12,822 nt of DNA from Desulfobacterales bacterium (GTDB taxonomy: Bacteria; Desulfobacterota; Desulfobacteria; Desulfobacterales; UBA2174_A), in the NCBI GenBank assembly GCA_025454075.1, contig JALOPD010000087.1, positions 1 through 12,822 on the forward strand, read 5' to 3'. The translations under genes were made by a program, and so were the position numbers. Positions 9,396 to 12,822 of the stretch are shown here, one piece after another. Below the pieces are notes generated by a model. The model was not told the origin of the DNA. It saw nothing but the letters and a program-made list of their open reading frames with translations, and did no database searches. The first letter of the stretch is position 1, and every line of letters starts with the position of its first letter.

Positions 9396-10374
9396 AGCGC
9401 CGCTGCTCCGCGTGTCCGAACTGGTCAAGCACTTCCCGCAAGGCGGCGGGATCCTGGCCAAACCCAAGGCCTGGCTGAAAGCGGTTTCGGGCGTGTCCTT
9501 CGATGTTCACCGCGGGGAAAGCTTCGGCCTGGTCGGCGAATCCGGCTGCGGCAAGACCACCATCGGCCGCATGGTGCTGCGGCTGATCGAACCCACCAGC
9601 GGCCGCATTGAGTTCGACGGGCTGGACATTTCGCAGTTGAACCGCGGGGAGTTCGGGCGCCTCCGCCGGCGCATGCAGATCATCTTCCAGGACCCCTACT
9701 CCAGCCTGGACCCGCGCATGCCGGTGGAGCAGATCGTCACCGAGCCGCTGCTCGCCGGCCGGCGCCCGCCGCGGGCCGAGCGCCGGCGGATCGCCGAAAG
9801 GCTCCTCGACAAGGTCGGCCTGCGCGGGGCCGATTTGGGCAAATATCCGCACGAGTTTTCCGGCGGCCAGCGCCAGCGCATCGGCATCGCCCGGGCGCTG
9901 TGCGTGCGGCCTGAGCTGATCGTGGCGGATGAGCCCGTAAGCGCGCTGGATGTGTCGATCCAGGCCCAGGTCATCAATCTGCTGCAGGACCTGCAGCAGG
10001 AATTCGGGCTGTCCTACATCTTCATCTCCCACGATCTGAGCGTGGTGGAGCACGTCTGCCATCGCGTGGCCGTGATGTACCTGGGGTCCATCGTCGAACT
10101 GGCCCCGGCCGATGAGTTCAGCCGTAAACCGCGCCACCCCTACACCGAGGGACTGCTCGCCGCGGTCCCTTTGCCCGACCCCCATTGCAGGGCCGCGCCC
10201 TTCGCCATGGAGGGCGACGTCCCCAGCCCCATCGACCCGCCGCCGGGCTGCCCGTTCCACCCTCGCTGCCGGTACGTGTTCGGCCGCTGCCAGGCCGAGA
10301 AGCCCTCCCTGGCAGCGGCGGCAGCGGGGCATCGGGTGGCCTGCTGGCTGAATGACGGTAGAGGATTGAGTTGA
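9388..10374 (+). CDS. dppF: Peptide ABC transporter ATPase, DppF type
   Basis: 328-residue second nucleotide-binding subunit, GTG start, overlapping the dppD stop by 8 nt. Walker A is GESGCGKT (50-57), the Q-loop is Q101 in [13 protein letters not shown], the signature is FSGGQRQR (157-164), Walker B is LIVADEP (177-183), and the H-loop is His215 (ISHD). The long N-terminal insert before Walker A ([20 protein letters not shown]) is characteristic of the DppF/OppF side. The C-terminal cysteines C288, C294, C301 and C319 (CPFHPRC) repeat the [4Fe-4S]-type pattern of DppD. With DppD it powers import through DppBC. Confidence 0.94.
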   Translation: MPEAPLLRVSELVKHFPQGGGILAKPKAWLKAVSGVSFDVHRGESFGLVGESGCGKTTIGRMVLRLIEPTSGRIEFDGLDISQLNRGEFGRLRRRMQIIFQDPYSSLDPRMPVEQIVTEPLLAGRRPPRAERRRIAERLLDKVGLRGADLGKYPHEFSGGQRQRIGIARALCVRPELIVADEPVSALDVSIQAQVINLLQDLQQEFGLSYIFISHDLSVVEHVCHRVAVMYLGSIVELAPADEFSRKPRHPYTEGLLAAVPLPDPHCRAAPFAMEGDVPSPIDPPPGCPFHPRCRYVFGRCQAEKPSLAAAAAGHRVACWLNDGRGLS

Positions 10375-10416
10375 TCGGAACCAACAAACCCACGGAATCG
10401 AAAGGAGCAACCCGAC

Positions 10417-11265
10417 ATGAGCCGACCCAAGGTGACCATTCACGACGTTCAGAAAGCCAAGGAAGACAAGCGCAAGCTCGTCATGATCACGGCCTATGAT
10501 TACCCGTTCGGCCTGATGGCCGATGAGGCCGAGGTCGACATCGTGCTCGTCGGCGACTCGCTCGGCATGGTGGTGATGGGCCTTCAGGGCACGGTGGCCG
10601 TCACCATGGAGAACATGATCCACCACACCCAGGCCGTCATGCGCGGCTGCAAGACCTGCCTCGTGGTGGGGGACATGCCCTTTATGAGCTACAACACCTC
10701 CATCCGCGAGGCCATCACCAACGCCGGGCGGCTGATGAAGGAAGGCGGCTGCGACGTGGTCAAGCTGGAGGGGGGCACCCATTTCGCGCCCACTGTCGAG
10801 GCCATCGTCCGGGCCGGGATACCGGTCCAGGGGCACATCGGCCTGACGCCGCAGACGGCGAGCGCGCTGGGGGGGTTCAAGATGCAGGGCAAGGACGCCT
10901 CGGCGGCCAAGCAGATCATCGACGACGCCAAGGCCCTCGAGCAGGCCGGGGCGTTTTCCATCATCCTAGAAGCCGTGCCCGCGCCGCTCGGCATGCTCGT
11001 GGCCGAATCGGTCAAGGTGCCGGTCATCGGCATCGGCGCCGGGCCGGATGTGGACGGCCAGGTACTCGTCACCCACGACATGGTGGGCCTGTTCGACCGG
11101 TTCGTGCCCAAATTCGTGAAGCAGTACACCAAGATCCGTCCGGTCATTTTGGATGCGCTGAAAGCGTACCAGGCGGAGGTGCGGGACGCGAAGTTCCCCG
11201 GCCCCGAGCACTCGTTCAAGATGCCGGAGGAGACCTTGAAGCAGCTGAAGAAGATGGTGAAGTAG
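10417..11265 (+). CDS. panB: 3-methyl-2-oxobutanoate hydroxymethyltransferase (ketopantoate synthesis), divergent
   Basis: 282 residues. PanB transfers a hydroxymethyl group from methylene-tetrahydrofolate to alpha-ketoisovalerate, the first committed step towards pantothenate and CoA. Conserved residues are ITAYDYPF (24-31), Mg2+ ligands Asp47 (LVGDSLGM), Asp86 (VGDMPFMSY) and Glu118, Lys116 (VVKLEGG), His140 (GHIGLTPQ), the Glu185 general base (ILEAVP), VIGIGAG (203-209) and PGPEHSF (261-267). The loop after VGDSLGM reads GLQGTVAVTM where E. coli has GHDSTLPVT, so it is not a standard copy. A 15-residue tail follows the usual EHSF end. AAGGAG lies 9 nt before the ATG, 42 nt after dppF, so it is probably co-transcribed with the transporter. 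No panC or panD is in the window. A related aldolase acting on another 2-oxoacid is a less likely alternative. Confidence 0.88.
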   Translation: MSRPKVTIHDVQKAKEDKRKLVMITAYDYPFGLMADEAEVDIVLVGDSLGMVVMGLQGTVAVTMENMIHHTQAVMRGCKTCLVVGDMPFMSYNTSIREAITNAGRLMKEGGCDVVKLEGGTHFAPTVEAIVRAGIPVQGHIGLTPQTASALGGFKMQGKDASAAKQIIDDAKALEQAGAFSIILEAVPAPLGMLVAESVKVPVIGIGAGPDVDGQVLVTHDMVGLFDRFVPKFVKQYTKIRPVILDALKAYQAEVRDAKFPGPEHSFKMPEETLKQLKKMVK

Positions 11266-11269
11266 AAAG

Positions 11270-11362
11270 CAAGGGGTCGAGGGGTCAAGGGTTCGGGTGA
11301 AGGAGTCTGTGGGGTCCGCTTTCACTTGACCCCTGGACCCCTCGGCCCCTGGAACCCTTTTT
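11270..11362 (+). terminator. Palindromic element C / terminator: arms of tandem 8-bp units (panB/M16 spacer)
   Basis: The left arm 11270-11303 contains octads AGGGGTCG, AGGGGTCA, AGGGTTCG. The right arm 11319-11352 contains TTGACCCC, TGGACCCC, TCGGCCCC, running into TGGAACCC (to 11357). The arms pair at about 27 of 34 positions around a 15-nt loop, and a T5 tract (11358-11362) follows. In the plus direction this should be an efficient intrinsic terminator for the peptide/panB operon. It reaches into the stop codon of the convergent M16 gene; in that direction the T-tract is poor. Confidence 0.8.
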
Positions 11363-12822
11363 ATATCCTGTTCAGCTCCAGCGGCTCCGCCAGCCTCGCG
11401 CTGGCCGCGCGCAGGCTCTCCTCGCCGCCGATCACCGCCACGGAGCAGTGCTGCAGGCCGCCGCCGAAGTAGCGTTCGGCCGCCGCCAGCACCTCGCGCC
11501 GGGTCAACGCGATGAGGCGCTGCTTGAAGCTTTCCCGCAAGTCATCCGACAGGCGGATGATTTTGCGGAAAAAAGCTTTGCGCGCGGCCGGCCCCGGCGG
11601 GTCCGGCTTGTCGATCTCGGAGCACACCTGCAGGATGGCCTCCTTCACGTCGGTGTCGTTGAAGCTCCCGCCGTTGATGAACCCGGCCGCCCCCTGAAAG
11701 ACCTCCAACGTCTCCACAATGCGCGGGTCCCGGTAGGACGCCAGGCTGAAGGTCCCGTCCTCGGGGTTGTACAGCGCAAAGCCGCCGTAGGCCCCGCCTT
11801 TTTCGCGGATCTCGCGGTGCAGGTAAAGCGAGCGCAGCAGCTTGGCGATCACGGCCAGCGCCGCGGCGTCCTCGTGCTCCATGCGCACGGCGGGGAATGC
11901 GGCGGCGACGAAGTTCACGGCGGAGGCCGTGCTCCACCCCTCGCGAATGCGGGTGGATACCGGCGCCGTCTCCCCGGAAACGAAGCCGGCAGCTTCGCCG
12001 GCCGGCAAGCCGGCCATCAGTTCGCCGGCGGCCGCCTGCGCCTGCCGGACCGCGTCGGTTTCACCGATCACGGCCAGATCAAAGTTGGATCGACGGAGCA
12101 CCCGGCTGCCCAGGCGGCCCATATCGACGGACACCCGCCTCAGGTCCGCGTCCGTCGGCCCATCGGCCAGCGCCTTGATCGTCTGCAGCTGGTGAACGCC
12201 GCTCCACGCTTCGCTGAGCGCGCGTGCGGCCGAAAACCGGCGCGCGGCCAGTGAGATGGCCAGACGGTGCCCGTTGTGCACGACCATCGACTCCAAACCG
12301 GAGCGATACTCCAGCAGCAGGTTTTTCAGGCGGGGGATGTCGGACACATCATACCCCCCCAGCAGCTCGGACAGTAGATCGAAGAGAGGCGCCAAGTTCC
12401 GCACCAGGCTTTTCGCGGTCAAGGAGACAAATGGGATGCAGGCGCCGGCCCCGTCGAAACTGGTGTGGGGGTTCGCGGCCAGGCCGAGGCCGCCCGTAAC
12501 GGCATCGATGCGCCGGGCCATTTCGGTGTAGTCCCTGCGGGTCGTACCGATGCGCGAGAACGCGTGGCAGAAAAACGGCACCAGGCGGTTCAGCTCGGGT
12601 TCGAGCCCCCCGCAGCCGGCGGCCGCAGCGACATAGACGATGCCGGAGGTGGGCTGCTCGAAGCAGGTCACGGAGCGTTCGCGGTCCACGCGGCTTTCCG
12701 CGACCCGCTCCACCTCCGGCGGGATGTCCCCGCGTTCCAGGGTCGGCAGACAGTCGACGCTCTCCTGGGCCTCCTGCCGCCGCTGCAGCGCCTCCGCGTC
12801 CTGCCGCAGCTTTTCGGTTTCG
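11361..12822 (-). CDS. M16C (PreP/insulinase-like) zinc oligopeptidase, C-terminal half (runs off right edge)
   Basis: 486 residues are visible, open to the window edge, so the start is outside. PreP-type enzymes are about 970-residue clamshell metalloproteases that degrade short unstructured peptides. The catalytic HxxEH motif belongs to the missing N-terminal half and cannot be checked. The window begins in a charged helical stretch, then the linker-like TLERGDIPPEVE. The second homologous half follows, with LNRLVPFFCHAFSRIGTTRR, VTGGLG, and the hallmark REKGGAYGG (coded near 11780-11808), whose Arg/Tyr are used in substrate binding in M16 enzymes. A GTG at 12713 is merely an internal valine. 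The gene converges on panB, sharing terminator C, and adds another peptide-degrading enzyme to the neighbourhood, though on a separate transcript. Confidence 0.9.
   Translation of the reverse strand, partial: ETEKLRQDAEALQRRQEAQESVDCLPTLERGDIPPEVERVAESRVDRERSVTCFEQPTSGIVYVAAAAGCGGLEPELNRLVPFFCHAFSRIGTTRRDYTEMARRIDAVTGGLGLAANPHTSFDGAGACIPFVSLTAKSLVRNLAPLFDLLSELLGGYDVSDIPRLKNLLLEYRSGLESMVVHNGHRLAISLAARRFSAARALSEAWSGVHQLQTIKALADGPTDADLRRVSVDMGRLGSRVLRRSNFDLAVIGETDAVRQAQAAAGELMAGLPAGEAAGFVSGETAPVSTRIREGWSTASAVNFVAAAFPAVRMEHEDAAALAVIAKLLRSLYLHREIREKGGAYGGFALYNPEDGTFSLASYRDPRIVETLEVFQGAAGFINGGSFNDTDVKEAILQVCSEIDKPDPPGPAARKAFFRKIIRLSDDLRESFKQRLIALTRREVLAAAERYFGGGLQHCSVAVIGGEESLRAASARLAEPLELNRI

Noticed and set aside
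9265..10836. 523-codon open frame on the minus strand opposite dppD, dppF and panB
   Set aside because: The opposite strand encodes three well-conserved proteins. The frame has no credible start signal and a His/Gln/Gly-rich translation typical of GC-rich antisense.
11270..11357. CRISPR-like or rRNA-type repeat reading of the AGGGGTCG repeats
   Set aside because: The units are 8 bp with no spacers and are arranged as two complementary arms ending in a T-tract, so a terminator-like palindrome fits better.
11984..12016. GC-rich palindromic stretch (repeated GCCGGC) inside the M16 gene
   Set aside because: It is explained by Ala/Gly/Pro codons in a GC-rich gene; the reading frame is intact and it lacks the unit structure of elements A-C.
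12711..12713. GTG as the start of the M16 gene
   Set aside because: The frame stays open to the window edge with PreP-like sequence (GDIPPEVE) upstream, so this is an internal valine codon.

Overview
The window is GC-rich, densely packed bacterial chromosome. Gene content, a non-discriminating-type AspRS, PreP-like M16 protease similarity and the hisS-aspS order suggest an anaerobic Desulfobacterota (deltaproteobacterial) genome. That assignment is inference from sequence flavour, not from a marker gene. No tRNA, rRNA, CRISPR array, transposase or phage gene is visible, and no stretch over 300 bases lacks a gene.

Left block (1-2122, minus strand): hisS, then aspS starting inside the 3' end of hisS; aspS runs off the left edge. 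A 210-bp divergent spacer (2123-2332) holds candidate promoters for both directions, a perfect 6-3-6 dyad between the promoter boxes, and a spaced 10-bp inverted repeat.

Central block (2333-11265, plus strand): a peptide uptake and hydrolysis locus. The order is a P1-family (DmpA/NylC-type) Ntn hydrolase, a dppA-like binding protein with its own promoter, dppB, dppC, an M20 metallopeptidase, dppD, dppF and panB. The likely scheme is capture of a small peptide or amide in the periplasm, import through DppBCDF, and cytoplasmic cleavage by the P1 and M20 enzymes. PanB (ketopantoate hydroxymethyltransferase) at the end raises the untested idea that the imported compound supplies beta-alanine for pantothenate synthesis.

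Right block (11361-12822, minus strand): the C-terminal half of a PreP-like M16C oligopeptidase, convergent with panB.

The most unusual structure is in the spacers. Three gaps (dppB/dppC, dppC/M20, panB/M16) each hold an imperfect palindrome whose arms are built from tandem 6-8 bp units. The unit sequence differs in each gap (TTTTAAG-like, AGTCGG-like, AGGGGTCG-like), but the architecture is the same. Two more conventional hairpins separate dppA from dppB, and both permease genes lack a recognisable Shine-Dalgarno sequence while most of their neighbours have strong ones.
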